A stretch of 64,000 nt of DNA from the NCBI GenBank assembly GCA_017517685.1, contig JAFWYK010000009.1:62001-126000 (forward strand). The letters run 5' to 3'. The stretch comes from Clostridia bacterium. GTDB taxonomy: Bacteria > Bacillota > Clostridia > TANB77 > CAG-508. The position numbers and the translations under genes were made by a program. The notes beneath the pieces were generated by a model. The model was not told where the DNA came from. It worked only from the letters and a program-made list of their open reading frames with translations, and did not search any database. Numbering within the stretch: position 1 is the stretch's first letter; each line of letters begins with the position of its first letter. Below are positions 40,766 to 51,084 of this stretch, in pieces.

Positions 40766-43444
40766 ATGAAGAAAACATTTTTTGGAAAATTATTAATTGT
40801 AGCAACAATAATAGTTTTATTATTAAACTTCTATTTGTTGCCTCCTGTTCAAGCTGGTTGGCTTGAAGATATGCTAACATCTGTTATTTCGTTATTAACA
40901 TTACCAATTAGAGCTGTTGCAGTAGCTTGTGGTTGGGCAATTAATGCATTAACAGCTGGATTAGCATATATGGAAGGTACTACAGATGGTAGTGCTATAA
41001 GTAATTTTATTACTCCATTTGATATATTATTTAATAAAGTACAATTATTTGATATAAACTTTTTTGATATAAAAACAGCAGGAACAGAAGCAGAAAGTTT
41101 AGTAAATCAAATTAGATTAGGAATTGCAGGTTGGTACTATGCACTAAGAAATATAGCTGCATCAATTTTATTATGTATATTAATTTATGTAGGTATAAGA
41201 ATGGCTATAACAACTATAGCAACAGATAAAGCAATGTATAAAAAGATGCTTGTTGACTGGGTTGCTAGTATGGTTCTACTATTCTTGATGCATTATATTA
41301 TGATATTTACTATTAATGTAAATAATACAATAATTAATGCATTGTCATCAGGTATTAATTCTGCAAAAATAGAACAAATTTATGATGTTGTTAAGACAAT
41401 GGCATTAGATCCATGGGATTTAAATGGTATTGCTGCAACTGCAATATATTGTATGTTAGTATGGCAAACATTAGGTTTAGTATTTGCATACTTTAATCGT
41501 TTATTAAAATTAGCGTTTTTAACAATAATTGCGCCTTTAGTAACAATTACATACTCTCTAGATAAGATGGGAGACGGTAAAGCACAAGCTTTAAATAATT
41601 GGTTAAAAGAATACATATATACAATATTAATACAACCATTCCACTGTGTAATTTATATGAGTTTAATTGATATTGGATTAAATGTATTAATTGATAATGC
41701 TGCAACAGGTGATGATATAAATGTATTAGCTGCAGCTGTTATATCAATGATGTGTGTGAAATTTACAAAAGATGGTGAGCAATTGGTAAGAAAAATATTT
41801 GCATTCCAAGATGATGGTTCAACTGGAATTGGTGCAGGTATGGCTGTTGCTGGTGCTGGATTAATGTATGCTAAGAATATAGGTAAAACAGCAAGATCAA
41901 CAGTAAATGGAGCAAGAAATCTTGCAAGAACAGGAAAGAATGGATTAAGACATCTTGGAAGAGGTGCGGCTGCAATTGGAAGAGGTGTTGGAAATATGGC
42001 TAGTGCTACAGCAGTAACTGCTATGGCTGCTGCTCAACATTTAGGAGCGGCTGAAGGTGATAATACATCTTTCAGTGATAGAAGAGCTGCTATTAAACAA
42101 GAAAAAGAAGCTAAAAAACATAAACCAGTACCAAAAAGTGAATTTCAAGAACAAGAAGAAAGAATAGAAGCTAAAGCGAACGAGATAATGCAAAAAGATC
42201 CAACTTGTTCTCGTTCAAGAGCTATGGCTACAGCAAGAAATAGTATTGTTAGTGATCCTAAACAAAGAAAGAAACATGCAAGAGCAGAGAGAAAGAGAAA
42301 TGTTGGTGGTGTAAGAAAAACACTATCTAGAATGAGAGATATAAGAGATAATTCTACAGTAATCAAGGGATTATCTGATGGTGCAAAATTAACTCTAGCA
42401 GCTGGAACATCAATGTTTGTTGGTGCTGGTAGTTTGGGTCTAGGACAAGATGTGTCTGCTTCATTAATGGCATCAGCAGCTGTTTTTAGAGGAACTAATG
42501 AGTTTATGAAAGGTACAAGAACTACATTGAGAAGAGGGGTTAAAGATCACCTTCAAGCAATGGGAATTAATAGTAAAGAAGAAGTCAATGAAGCATTGCC
42601 TGAAATATTAAATTTACATGGAAATGCTGATGCTGCTAAAGATAAAGAAGAACAAATTATGAAAGAGTTAGAAACAGCTTTACAAGAAGCCGGATTAGAT
42701 ACATCTCAAAAATCTACAATTAAGAATAATATTCAAAGAACAGCTAGAGCAAATCCTGGTGCTACAGAAAGTGCGGTAAATCATTCAGTAGCTATGGCGG
42801 GAGCAACCAAAGGAAGAAGTCCAGAAGATTTAACTGCTGTCCATGCAGCAACTCAAAAATTAGCTGATTTTTATAATGGAGCTGAGGTATACAAATCTTT
42901 TGAAACAGCAGCGGGATTTGGTTTAACAGCAGATACATTTGCGGCAGATGTTATGAAAGGGTTTTATAGTAATACTGTTGAAGAAGCACGAGAAGATGCA
43001 CAAAGTAGAGTTGTTCAATCAGAGGTAGAACCAACTTCTCCAACAGCGAAATCTTCACCAACTACAGTACAACAAAAGCCTTCAACTGAAATTGATTATG
43101 ATGCAGTAAAGAAAGAGAGAGAAGAATTAAAGCAAAAAATTGATGAACAAAAAGGAAAAGATTTAGATGATGCTGGTAAATTAGATCTTCAAATGGCTGA
43201 AGAACAATTAGAGAAAATGGATAGAGAATTGGATGCGTATTTGGCTGAAATTATGAATACTTTAGATAATAAAGTTAAACAAATAGTTGATTCTGCAGAT
43301 GCTTCGTTTAGTCAACAAGCAGATCAAATTATTAGTGAGTTAGAAAGTAAAATTGGAAGTCAAGGATATCCAGCTGATTTAGGAAATAAAATTAGTATGT
43401 ATAGAGATGCTATTGGAGTACCTAAAAATAATGAAAATAAATAA
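40766..43444 (+). CDS. VirB6/TrbL-like protein 3 (892 aa)
   Basis: Signal peptide ending VQA (~residue 28). Channel region to ~residue 350 with ITPFDILFNKVQLFDINFFD, AMYKKMLVDWVASMVLLF, TITYSLDKMGDGKAQAL and WLKEYIYTILIQPFHCVIY. The tail carries GIGAGMAVAGAGLMYAKNIG, a basic helical stretch, a hydrophobic LAAGTSMFVGAGSLGLG segment (~residues 550-566) shared in position with proteins 4 and 5, and a C-terminal coiled coil. AGGAGG precedes the ATG. Confidence 0.85.
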   Translation: MKKTFFGKLLIVATIIVLLLNFYLLPPVQAGWLEDMLTSVISLLTLPIRAVAVACGWAINALTAGLAYMEGTTDGSAISNFITPFDILFNKVQLFDINFFDIKTAGTEAESLVNQIRLGIAGWYYALRNIAASILLCILIYVGIRMAITTIATDKAMYKKMLVDWVASMVLLFLMHYIMIFTINVNNTIINALSSGINSAKIEQIYDVVKTMALDPWDLNGIAATAIYCMLVWQTLGLVFAYFNRLLKLAFLTIIAPLVTITYSLDKMGDGKAQALNNWLKEYIYTILIQPFHCVIYMSLIDIGLNVLIDNAATGDDINVLAAAVISMMCVKFTKDGEQLVRKIFAFQDDGSTGIGAGMAVAGAGLMYAKNIGKTARSTVNGARNLARTGKNGLRHLGRGAAAIGRGVGNMASATAVTAMAAAQHLGAAEGDNTSFSDRRAAIKQEKEAKKHKPVPKSEFQEQEERIEAKANEIMQKDPTCSRSRAMATARNSIVSDPKQRKKHARAERKRNVGGVRKTLSRMRDIRDNSTVIKGLSDGAKLTLAAGTSMFVGAGSLGLGQDVSASLMASAAVFRGTNEFMKGTRTTLRRGVKDHLQAMGINSKEEVNEALPEILNLHGNADAAKDKEEQIMKELETALQEAGLDTSQKSTIKNNIQRTARANPGATESAVNHSVAMAGATKGRSPEDLTAVHAATQKLADFYNGAEVYKSFETAAGFGLTADTFAADVMKGFYSNTVEEAREDAQSRVVQSEVEPTSPTAKSSPTTVQQKPSTEIDYDAVKKEREELKQKIDEQKGKDLDDAGKLDLQMAEEQLEKMDRELDAYLAEIMNTLDNKVKQIVDSADASFSQQADQIISELESKIGSQGYPADLGNKISMYRDAIGVPKNNENK

Positions 43445-43471
43445 TATAATAAGAAGAAAGAAGGTGAGATC

Positions 43472-46282
43472 GTGAATAAAGTTTTAAAAAAGTTTTTAAT
43501 AATATTGTTAGTGATATTAACATTAAATAACTTTTTTATGCAACCAGTTGCTCAAGCTGCAGAGTTAGGTGCGTTTGAAGAAGCTGTAGAAGTAGTTATC
43601 AATATATTGGGTGGACTAGTTGGTTTATTAACCTTACCTGAAAGATTCTTGGCTATACAAGCGGCTGATCAAATTAATAATTTATCAGCGGGAATTGCCT
43701 ATATTGATAATGGTACTAATAAACCTGAAACGATAACACCTTATGAAATATTATTTAATAAAGTAAAAATAGTTGATATTAATTTCTTTAATATTGGTAG
43801 TGCAACAGGAACTCAAGAAGGAGCAATAGTAAATAAAATTAGACTTGGAGTATCTGGATGGTTTTATGCCATGAGAAATATTTCCGCAGCAATTTTATTA
43901 TGTATTCTACTATATGTAGGTATAAGAATGGCGATCTCAACTATTGCATCTGATAGAGCAATGTATAAGAAAATGCTAGTAGATTGGGTGTGTAGTTTAG
44001 TACTTATTTTCGTATTACAGTATATAATGATATTTACGATATATTGTAATAATGCAATAGTAAATGCAATTAGTTTCACATCCGATCCTAACGCTATTAA
44101 AGCTGCATATGATAAAATTGCTGAACTAGCAATGGAAGTATTTTCAGTAAATTCATTAGCTGCAGTTATTGTATATTGTATGTTAGTATGGCAAACATTA
44201 GGTTTGTTCTTCTCATATTTAAATCGTATGATTAAGATAGCCTTTTTAATAATAATTTCACCATTAATATCTATTACATATTCAATTGATAAAATTGGTG
44301 ATGGTAAAGCTCAAGCTTTAGGAAATTGGTTAAAAGAATTTGTATTTACAGTATTAATACAACCATTTCACTGTGCTATATATATGTGTTTAATTAGTAC
44401 ATCATTAAATATATTAGTACAAAATGCTGGTGGCGGTAATGATGAAGAAACATTAGCTGGAGCTATTATAGCAATTCTTTGTATAAAATTTACAAAAGAT
44501 GCAGAAAAAATTGTAAAGAAAATATTTGCCTTTAAGAGTGATGACTCTAAAACATCTCTTGCAGGTGGTTTAGCGATATCTGCTATGGCATTAAATAATG
44601 CTAAAGGGTTAGGAAAAACAGCAAGAGGCGTTGCAACAGGTGCCGCAAATATGTTTAAGAACTCTAAAGGAATGGTTAGAAATGTTAGAGTAGAAGCAAT
44701 GGCAGCAGCTGCATTATTAACAAATAAAGATGGTACAGATAAGAGTTTTGCAGAAAGAAAAGAAGAAGCTCAAGCTGAATTAAATAATAGAGATGCAGAA
44801 CGTATTGAGAAACGAAATGCAAAGTATACATCTAGACAAAAAATTAGAGCAGTTGATGCTACAGGTAAAATGATTATACAAGCTGGAAAAAATACTGAAG
44901 ATGCAATTAAAGCGGAAAGACAAAAAAGAATTGAAGATAAAGCAAAGGAAAAAGTTGCAGAAAGTGGAGGCACAATGTCAATGGAGGCAGCCAAAGCTGA
45001 AGCTAGAAAAGAATTGGCAAAGAGTGAATATATTGATGCAAGACCAGGATTAAGAAAAATAAAAGGATTTACATCAGATGCTAAAAAGAAATTGAATAAA
45101 TTTGCTCAATCATCTATATTAAAAGAATTAGGTGATAGTGCAAAACATAGAATTGCTAATGGATTGGGATTAATGACTGGAGCTGGTATGTATGGAACAA
45201 ATGGAGATTTAGCTAAATCAATTATGGGGGGCGCAGCAGTTGCAACTAGCACAGAAGAATTCTTAAAATCAAGTAGTAAAACTATGGTTTCTCAATCAAT
45301 GGATGGTGTTGAAAAATTATTTAAACGTGATGCTAATGGAAAACCAAAAGACATGAATAGAAGTTCTTTGAGTGAAAAATTAGATGAAATATTTGCTAAT
45401 GGCGATAAATATGATAATTCAGAAAAAAATACAGAAGAATTAAAGAAATTATTAAAACAAGTAGATGATATGTATGGAAATATCGATAAAAGAAAAGCTG
45501 ATACATATAAAACAAAGATTAAAAATATATTTACAAATGGTGCAAGAAATGCAAGTACATCAATGGATGCAATTTTTGCACAAATGGAGCATGATACAAA
45601 TCCTGGAGCTGAAAAACCAATAGATGCTAGTAAGTTTGAAGACTTTAAAAATAAAATGACAGAATATAGTGCTAAAGCATCTATTTACGCAACAATGAAA
45701 CAAGGTGAATCATTAGGTATGTCTCAAGAATCATATAAAAACAGTCTTCTTGATATGGTAGATTCTGGAGAAGGAGATAGACCTTATGTTTCTTCAACAG
45801 CTGAACTTGGAAATAAAAATGATATACTTGTTGAAACTGTTGCTGGAATAGATGGTGCTACATATGATGCAGAAGATGATGCAATTTCACAGTTAGCTGA
45901 AGATTATGATGATTCAGATGAAATTATACAAATGTATAATGCTTTAAGTGATGAGGTTGCAGCAGAATCTAGAGTAAGAGATGGCTTTGAGATTACAGGA
46001 GAAAAAGCATTACAAGATATATTAACACAAAGAATTCAACAAATTGAATCAAGAAGAGATAGATTGATTATTGAGGCTGTTTCTAAGGCTCAAAATGATA
46101 TATTAACTCAATCTGCAGAATTAGCAGAGAAATATGAAGATGCAGTTCAAAGAAGATTTGAAGAATTGATTGAAATTGGAAAAACTAAAGATGCAAATCA
46201 AAGACAATATGCTTTAGATCAAATAAAAGAATTAAGAGAAAAAGCAAAAAGAAGTGGATTAGATATAAAATTAGACATATAG
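43472..46282 (+). CDS. VirB6/TrbL-like protein 4 (936 aa)
   Basis: GTG start with AAGGTGAGA upstream. Signal peptide ending AQA (~30), then the channel region with ITPYEILFNKVKIVDINFFN, AMYKKMLVDWVCSLVLIF, SITYSIDKIGDGKAQAL and WLKEFVFTVLIQPFHCAIY. The tail has SLAGGLAISAMALNNAKGLG, then charged helices, the hydrophobic GLGLMTGAGMYGTNGDLAKS segment and EEFLKSSSKTM. A long acidic coiled coil ends the protein. Close paralogue of protein 3. Confidence 0.85.
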   Translation: MNKVLKKFLIILLVILTLNNFFMQPVAQAAELGAFEEAVEVVINILGGLVGLLTLPERFLAIQAADQINNLSAGIAYIDNGTNKPETITPYEILFNKVKIVDINFFNIGSATGTQEGAIVNKIRLGVSGWFYAMRNISAAILLCILLYVGIRMAISTIASDRAMYKKMLVDWVCSLVLIFVLQYIMIFTIYCNNAIVNAISFTSDPNAIKAAYDKIAELAMEVFSVNSLAAVIVYCMLVWQTLGLFFSYLNRMIKIAFLIIISPLISITYSIDKIGDGKAQALGNWLKEFVFTVLIQPFHCAIYMCLISTSLNILVQNAGGGNDEETLAGAIIAILCIKFTKDAEKIVKKIFAFKSDDSKTSLAGGLAISAMALNNAKGLGKTARGVATGAANMFKNSKGMVRNVRVEAMAAAALLTNKDGTDKSFAERKEEAQAELNNRDAERIEKRNAKYTSRQKIRAVDATGKMIIQAGKNTEDAIKAERQKRIEDKAKEKVAESGGTMSMEAAKAEARKELAKSEYIDARPGLRKIKGFTSDAKKKLNKFAQSSILKELGDSAKHRIANGLGLMTGAGMYGTNGDLAKSIMGGAAVATSTEEFLKSSSKTMVSQSMDGVEKLFKRDANGKPKDMNRSSLSEKLDEIFANGDKYDNSEKNTEELKKLLKQVDDMYGNIDKRKADTYKTKIKNIFTNGARNASTSMDAIFAQMEHDTNPGAEKPIDASKFEDFKNKMTEYSAKASIYATMKQGESLGMSQESYKNSLLDMVDSGEGDRPYVSSTAELGNKNDILVETVAGIDGATYDAEDDAISQLAEDYDDSDEIIQMYNALSDEVAAESRVRDGFEITGEKALQDILTQRIQQIESRRDRLIIEAVSKAQNDILTQSAELAEKYEDAVQRRFEELIEIGKTKDANQRQYALDQIKELREKAKRSGLDIKLDI

Positions 46283-46307
46283 TTATTCTATAATAGGAGG
46301 ATATAGC

Positions 46308-48962
46308 ATGAAAAGAATTATGAGTAAAATACTGATAATTTTAATACTGTTTGTTATGATGTTTGAAATTGTTTTTTCAAGCAATGTTAGTCATGCTCTT
46401 ACAATTACAGCGGAACAAATTAATACCATAACGAATTTGGCTGGTGGATTAGTATCAATAATTTATTGGCCAAAGAGAATTATGATTGTTGGTTTAAGCT
46501 TTGTAATTAATATTGTTACGGCAAATATGGCTTCGTCAACAGGTGTTAATTATGGTGATGCTGGAATATTAAATGTTATAACTCCTTTTGATATATTCTT
46601 TAATAAGTATAAGTTATTAGATATAAATTTCTTTGATATAGATGGGGCACCGGCTGATTCTATAACAAGAACTATGAGATTAACAATCTCTGGTTGGTAT
46701 TATGTAATGAGAACTATAGCTGCGGCAATTCTTTTATGTATATTAATTTATGTAGGTATAAGAATGGCGCTAACAACTATAGCGGAAGATAAAGCAAAAT
46801 ATAAAAAGATGTTATTTGATTGGATAGTAAGTTTAGCATTAATATTTGTATTACATTACATAGCAGTCTTTATTATCTATGCTAATAATGCGATTGTAAA
46901 TGTTTTAAGAACATTAATGGAAGGAATGAGCAAGGTATCAGATGCTAACTTTGGCGGACTTCCGATTGAAGATAAAATGACGGAATTAATTATTGAAATT
47001 GGAATGCAAGGTATTATAGGTGTTGGTATACCAAGCATGGCTGCTGTATTAGTATTTGTATTTATAATTTTCCAAACAATAGCATTTTTAATAGCATACT
47101 TAAATCGTATGATTAAAATTGGATTTTTAATTATGATATCTCCATTAATATCAATTACATATTCAATTGATAAAATGGGTGATGGTAAAGCACAAGCTTT
47201 AGGAAATTGGTTAAGAGAGTTTATATTTACAATATTAATTCAACCATTCCATTGTTTAATGTATATAGCGTTTGTTAGAACAGCATTTACATTAATAACA
47301 AGTAATGGAAATATATTATCAATACAATCATTTGCTGATGGTATAGATTTATTAACAAGTCCAGATTATAATCAACTTGTTAATGGTGTTCTTGCAATAT
47401 TATGTTTAAAATTTATAAATGATGGTGAGAAAATTGTTAGAAAAATCTTTGGATTCCAAGATGATAACTCATTAACATCTATGGCTGCAGGTATGGCAGT
47501 TGGTATGATGGCAGTAAAAAATGCTAAAAAAATGGGTGCTACAGCTAGAAAAGGCATTAACATGGCAAAAGGTGGAGCTTCAAGAATAGGTCAAGCTATA
47601 AAATCTGATGCGGCTAAAAATATTCCTGGCATTTCAAAAATAGCAAATAAATTAGATGGAATTAATGATAAAATAACAAATTTATCTGATAAAATTAATG
47701 ATAAGAAGACAGCATGGAAAAAAGGATTTGATCAAAGTGGTTTTGGTAGAGTATATAATAAAGCTACATCATTACCTGGAAAATTTAAAGCTACAAAAAT
47801 TGGTGGTCGTTTAGCAAGTGCAAATTCATTATCAAGTACTTTAGCTGTAATGGGAGCTGCAATGGCGTATAGCACTGGTACAACAAGTGCAGGAGAGGCT
47901 TTGGGTGTTGGATCTGCAATTGGTCAAGGTACACAAGAATTATTTGCATCTAGTACAAAGAATATAAGTAATCAAAATGGAATGAGCCATACTTCAGAAG
48001 AACAAAAAGCGTATGACGATTTAGAAAAATCAATGGATACTGTTGAAGATATAATGAATGATCCAGATAAAATGAGTGAAACAGAAGCAGCATTTAGTGA
48101 TTTTGAAGAAGCTGATAAACAATCTGCAATTGCAAAAGAATGTGATGCTCAAATTTCTAAATTACAAGCAGATAAGAGAGATGGAAATGCTGACCAAGAT
48201 GTTGATCAACAAATTGAAAGTTTAAAGGCTAAATCTGATGCTGCTAAATTAGCTGCTGAAGCAGCATTGTTATCTGGTAGAAGCAAAGATAAATTTGGAG
48301 ATTTAGAAGATTTATATAAAAAATTAGAACTTGGACCAGAAAAAGATAAAGACGGAAATGATATGTCTTTTGCAAAAAGGTTAGAACATGCAAAAGGTGA
48401 TTTATTTGATAAAATGAAAAACTTTAATGATGTTGGTGAAAGATACAGTAGATTTAGTAAGAGAGCTACAAAACCAAAGACAGAAGAGATGGATGCTATA
48501 AAGAATGAGATTATTAGGAAACTTACTCTATTGAAATTAAATCAAAAATCAACAAATGATAGTAATGTAAGTAGAGAATTGTCTGTTGATGAAGAAGATT
48601 CAATTGAGAGAACAGCGGACAGATTAATGCAAAATATCACAGGTGGTGTTTTAGCTGGAAGAAAATATTCTACAAAAGATCAAATTGGACTTGTTAAGAG
48701 TGGATTAGGTTTAGACTCAAGAGCAGATGATTCATCTTTCAGTGCATTAATTAATGCGACATCAGAATTTGAAACGTTAAAGCAAAGAGAAAGTATTTCA
48801 GGATTACATAAATATCACAGTGATTATGGTGGTGATGATACAGCACTGTTGGAAAGAGAGTTAAGAGCTACACCACATGCAACAGGAAGACATACAAAAG
48901 AAATTGTTAGACAGGAAAAAGATGAAAGAAAAAATAAAAAATCACAAGAATCAGGACACTAA
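46308..48962 (+). CDS. VirB6/TrbL-like protein 5 (884 aa)
   Basis: AGGAGG upstream. Signal peptide ending SHA (~32), then a channel region with ITPFDIFFNKYKLLDINFFD, AKYKKMLFDWIVSLALIF, SITYSIDKMGDGKAQAL and WLREFIFTILIQPFHCLMY. The tail begins SMAAGMAVGMMAVKNAKKMG, then a helical stretch, LAVMGAAMAYSTGTTSAGEA and QELFASSTKNIS (aligned with protein 4's EEFLKSSSKTM), and an acidic/basic coiled coil. Last of the five. Confidence 0.85.
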   Translation: MKRIMSKILIILILFVMMFEIVFSSNVSHALTITAEQINTITNLAGGLVSIIYWPKRIMIVGLSFVINIVTANMASSTGVNYGDAGILNVITPFDIFFNKYKLLDINFFDIDGAPADSITRTMRLTISGWYYVMRTIAAAILLCILIYVGIRMALTTIAEDKAKYKKMLFDWIVSLALIFVLHYIAVFIIYANNAIVNVLRTLMEGMSKVSDANFGGLPIEDKMTELIIEIGMQGIIGVGIPSMAAVLVFVFIIFQTIAFLIAYLNRMIKIGFLIMISPLISITYSIDKMGDGKAQALGNWLREFIFTILIQPFHCLMYIAFVRTAFTLITSNGNILSIQSFADGIDLLTSPDYNQLVNGVLAILCLKFINDGEKIVRKIFGFQDDNSLTSMAAGMAVGMMAVKNAKKMGATARKGINMAKGGASRIGQAIKSDAAKNIPGISKIANKLDGINDKITNLSDKINDKKTAWKKGFDQSGFGRVYNKATSLPGKFKATKIGGRLASANSLSSTLAVMGAAMAYSTGTTSAGEALGVGSAIGQGTQELFASSTKNISNQNGMSHTSEEQKAYDDLEKSMDTVEDIMNDPDKMSETEAAFSDFEEADKQSAIAKECDAQISKLQADKRDGNADQDVDQQIESLKAKSDAAKLAAEAALLSGRSKDKFGDLEDLYKKLELGPEKDKDGNDMSFAKRLEHAKGDLFDKMKNFNDVGERYSRFSKRATKPKTEEMDAIKNEIIRKLTLLKLNQKSTNDSNVSRELSVDEEDSIERTADRLMQNITGGVLAGRKYSTKDQIGLVKSGLGLDSRADDSSFSALINATSEFETLKQRESISGLHKYHSDYGGDDTALLERELRATPHATGRHTKEIVRQEKDERKNKKSQESGH

Positions 48963-49010
48963 TACATAAGAAAAAATAATTAAATTTTTATATAAGGAGA
49001 TGCTTACTAT

Positions 49011-49526
49011 ATGAGAATCAGAAGTAGTAAATTACCACTAATTATTCTTGTATTAATTGTTATCATGATTGTGTTAACAATTATTATTAACAGAATAGAA
49101 AACAAACCAGAAGACTATTCAGGAATGACAGATGAAGAACTTGCAACAGCAGTTCAAGTAAAAGTAGACTCAATGGAATTACATGCATTGGGGGCTATGG
49201 AAGAAAGGGATAGAATAGAATATTATTTAGGACAATTTATTGATGCTTTAGAGAAATCAAAATATGAAAAAGCATACAATATGCTAAATGAAAATTTTAG
49301 AAAAAATTATTTCCCAACATTAGAAGATTTTACAACATATGCTAAAACAAAATTTCCTATGATGTTCTCAATTGAACATACAAATATTGAGAGAAATGGT
49401 AATACATACATATTATGGGTAAATGTAGCCAACTCATTATCAGGAAAAGATACAGCAGTTGAATATAACTTTGTAATTAGAGAAAATGATTTGAATAAAT
49501 ATGAATTATCATTCTCAGTTAAATAA
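49011..49526 (+). CDS. Small VirB8/TcpC-like candidate (NTF2-type)
   Basis: 171 residues: one membrane helix (~6-27, LPLIILVLIVIMIVLTIIINR) and an outside domain of ~120 residues. Helix YYLGQFIDALEKSKYEKAYNMLNENFRK is followed by beta strands (NIERNGNTYILWVNVAN, VEYNFVIREN). This helix-then-sheet order is that of NTF2-like VirB8/TcpC domains of Gram-positive T4SS. The assignment is from pattern and context, not from a distinctive motif. Confidence 0.55.
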   Translation: MRIRSSKLPLIILVLIVIMIVLTIIINRIENKPEDYSGMTDEELATAVQVKVDSMELHALGAMEERDRIEYYLGQFIDALEKSKYEKAYNMLNENFRKNYFPTLEDFTTYAKTKFPMMFSIEHTNIERNGNTYILWVNVANSLSGKDTAVEYNFVIRENDLNKYELSFSVK

Positions 49527-49546
49527 AAAGAAGGGAAGATTTTGTT

Positions 49547-50521
49547 ATGAATTATGCAGAACTAAGATTGAAATTTAGACATTTTGTTAGAAAATATCAA
49601 AAATTGATTTTAATAGCGTTAATAGTTTGGGGATTAGTATTTTTACTAAACTTATTGATGACTCATAGAACAGTAGAACCAGAGGCAGAAACAAGTTACG
49701 AAGTACATGCTTCAGTTATAGATTCATCAGATGAAACACCTAGAAGTATGCAACAACCAATTGAAGAAAAAGTAAAAGAATATGTTGGTTATTGTAATGA
49801 AGGAAATTATCAAAAAGCATTTGATATGTTATCAGAAGGATGTAGAAAATATGCATTTAATGATGATATATATGTATTTATGGATCATGTATTAACTAAG
49901 ATGCCTACACCAAAAGAATATGTATTACAAGACTATTCAAATATGAAATATGATAAAGATAATTTATATATTTATGAAATAAAATATTTAGATGATTATC
50001 TATCAACAGGCTTAACAAATCAAGTATATTCATTTACAAGTGAAAGAATGACATTCTTTGAAAATGAAGATGGAAATATTGAAATGAATGTAGGAAACTT
50101 CATATATCATACAGATATAAAAAGTATTTCTGAAAACGAATATTTAAAACTTGATGTTATAGATAAAGTTGTAAGATATAGTATTGAGACATATAAAGTA
50201 AAATTAACAAACAGATCTCAATATACAGTTGTAATTGCTGACGGAGAAGAAGATGATGAAGTTTCTTTAAAATTAACAAACGAAACAAGAAAACGTTCAG
50301 AAATTACAGATATAGTTTTAGCTCCAAAAGAAGAGATAGAACTAGAAATGACTTTCCCAAAATTTGTTGATGATGGAGATTTATCAACAGCATTAGTATT
50401 ATCATCAGTTAGAGTAATGGAAACATATTCAGGAACAGATGAAGTACCTGAAGAAACAATCCAATATGAAATTGATAATGCTATATCAAAATTTAGTATG
50501 GAAGCAAATATAATTGATTAA
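49547..50521 (+). CDS. VirB8/TcpC-like candidate with extra beta domain
   Basis: 324 residues: basic N-terminus, one membrane helix (~20-38, LILIALIVWGLVFLLNLLM), then an NTF2-like domain with EKVKEYVGYCNEGNYQKAFDMLSEGCRKYAF (same helix pattern as the preceding gene). The C-terminal part (~residues 200-324) is beta-rich (YKVKLTNRSQYTVVIADG, IVLAPKEEIELEMTF) and looks immunoglobulin-like. Two consecutive NTF2-type domains mirror the two-domain TcpC of Clostridium, here split over two genes. Last gene of the operon before a terminator. Confidence 0.55.
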   Translation: MNYAELRLKFRHFVRKYQKLILIALIVWGLVFLLNLLMTHRTVEPEAETSYEVHASVIDSSDETPRSMQQPIEEKVKEYVGYCNEGNYQKAFDMLSEGCRKYAFNDDIYVFMDHVLTKMPTPKEYVLQDYSNMKYDKDNLYIYEIKYLDDYLSTGLTNQVYSFTSERMTFFENEDGNIEMNVGNFIYHTDIKSISENEYLKLDVIDKVVRYSIETYKVKLTNRSQYTVVIADGEEDDEVSLKLTNETRKRSEITDIVLAPKEEIELEMTFPKFVDDGDLSTALVLSSVRVMETYSGTDEVPEETIQYEIDNAISKFSMEANIID

Positions 50522-50528
50522 TAATTAA

Positions 50529-50561
50529 AGAGGGTGATAATAAATCATCCTCTGTTTTTTT
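50529..50561 (+). terminator. Terminator of the main T4SS operon
   Basis: AGAGGGTGAT (50529-50538) pairs with ATCATCCTCT (50544-50553), one G-U, then G and T7. Confidence 0.9.
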
Positions 50562-50566
50562 GCACT

Positions 50567-50596
50567 AAAAATACCTCCAAGATAAACTTGGAGGTA
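50567..50596 (-). terminator. Terminator of small TM protein gene
   Basis: TACCTCCAAG (50572-50581) and CTTGGAGGTA (50587-50596), followed on the minus strand by TTTTTAG. Confidence 0.85.
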
Positions 50597-50601
50597 AAAT
50601 A

Positions 50602-50841
50602 TTATTTATGTTGAATTGGATCATTATTAGATGTTTTGGCTTTTCTTTTTTGAGCATATTTTGCTCTTTCGGCACTACGTTTTTCTAATTTCTTTTTAGC
50701 TTTCTTTTTTCTCCACCATTCATAAACAAGTCCACCTTTTTTGAACCATCCATTGCTGTTTCCAAAGAATATAAAGAATCCTACAAAAACGCAGATTCCA
50801 ACTATAATATTTATTATTATATTAATTGCTAATTCGTTCAT
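50602..50841 (-). CDS. Small one-TM protein with basic tail
   Basis: 79 residues with GGAG 6 nt before the ATG. One membrane helix (~4-26, AINIIINIIVGICVFVGFFIFF) and a strongly basic tail (KKKAKKKLEKRSAERAKYAQ). It is the only minus-strand gene inside the T4SS region. No family recognised. Confidence 0.7.
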   Translation of the reverse strand: MNELAINIIINIIVGICVFVGFFIFFGNSNGWFKKGGLVYEWWRKKKAKKKLEKRSAERAKYAQKRKAKTSNNDPIQHK

Positions 50842-50912
50842 AAATTGCTCCTTTAATTATAAAGATTTATACAATAATTATATTATATAAGATATACAAA
50901 GTGCAAGGAAAA

Positions 50913-51013
50913 TTACATAAATTTTATTATTAAAAACACAAATTTTATGTAACAAAATTGTAATTTTATTTCCAGAAAAAACTATTGCTATAGGGAAATA
51001 AATATAATACAAT
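50913..51013 (+). promoter_or_regulatory. Dyad and weak promoter before the glucosaminidase gene
   Basis: TTACATAAATTTT (50913-50925) and AAATTTTATGTAA (50940-50952) match as an inverted repeat at 12 of 13 positions. TTGCTA (50985-50990), 17 bp, TACAAT (51008-51013) is a possible promoter. In AT-rich DNA this is modest evidence. Confidence 0.4.
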
Positions 51014-51084
51014 GTATTTGTAATATTAGATATTATGATATAAGGCAAATATTATACTTTTACGAAGGAAAGGAGGAAGAATTT

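Noticed and set aside
40746..40766. Earlier ATG for VirB6-like protein 3
   Set aside because: The ATG at 40745 precedes the AGGAGG and would add residues lacking a signal-peptide character; 40766 fits the signal peptide.
36414..48962. Polymorphic toxin domains in the VirB6 tails
   Set aside because: No recognisable nuclease, deaminase or pore toxin motif and no small immunity gene follows any of them.
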